A DNA stretch of 5,133 bases from positions 1-5,133 of the forward strand of contig CALDKD010000115.1 of NCBI GenBank assembly GCA_937898885.1. The letters are read 5' to 3'. The stretch is from an uncultured Bacteroidales bacterium. Lineage in GTDB: Bacteria; Bacteroidota; Bacteroidia; Bacteroidales; Bacteroidaceae. The notes beneath the pieces are model-generated. The model was not told the DNA's origin and ran no database searches. It worked only from the letters and a program-made list of their open reading frames with translations. The number at the start of each line of letters is the position of its first letter. The first letter of the stretch is position 1. Positions 5,132 through 5,133 of the stretch are shown piece after piece. The position numbers were made by a program, and so were the translations under genes.

Positions 5132-5133
5132 AG

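Noticed and set aside
1..5133. CRISPR array, insertion sequence or transposase
   Set aside because: No array of short spaced repeats, no transposase motif and no terminal inverted repeats with target duplications were seen.

Overview
The window looks like chromosomal DNA of a Bacteroidales (Bacteroidota) bacterium. The clues are promoters of the TAnnTTTG type in front of almost every transcription unit, A-rich leaders without Shine-Dalgarno sites, a tRNA-Leu gene with no encoded CCA, SusC-like TonB plug sequences, lipoproteins whose lipid-anchoring cysteine sits in an 'SCGTS' context, and a secreted GH43 glycosidase. The sequence does not settle the family or genus.

Layout, left to right. 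Positions 1-217 hold two copies, 133 bp apart, of a segment made of a tRNA-like 3' end followed by a strong intrinsic terminator. Neither copy has a visible tRNA 5' half. Next comes a complete tRNA-Leu(UAA) gene (288-372) with its own promoter and terminator. A small ATP-grasp ligase gene lies on the minus strand (422-1240) and is divergent from a secreted two-domain GH43 glycoside hydrolase gene (1354-2754, plus). Their shared 113-bp intergenic region holds a TATTTTTG element for each direction and a perfect TTGCGC-N7-GCGCAA palindrome sitting on the ligase promoter.

From 2793 to the right edge everything is on the minus strand. In transcription order there is the 3' end of an unrecognised gene (4949-5131), a membrane-anchored metallo-beta-lactamase-fold hydrolase (4002-4859), and two paralogous lipoproteins (3367-3915 and 2793-3325). 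Each lipoprotein is a free-standing TonB-receptor plug domain with no beta-barrel. In both, the barrel is replaced by a short tail rich in Ala, Lys and Arg. The second copy carries a one-base deletion that splits it into two frames.

How the genes work together is mostly unknown. The two plug lipoproteins form an operon-like pair (41-bp gap) behind one good promoter. The hydrolase ahead of them has its own promoter and may be only a neighbour. The GH43 enzyme stands alone, without SusC/SusD genes in the window. The barrel-less plug lipoproteins, with tails nearly identical at DNA level, are the most unusual content.
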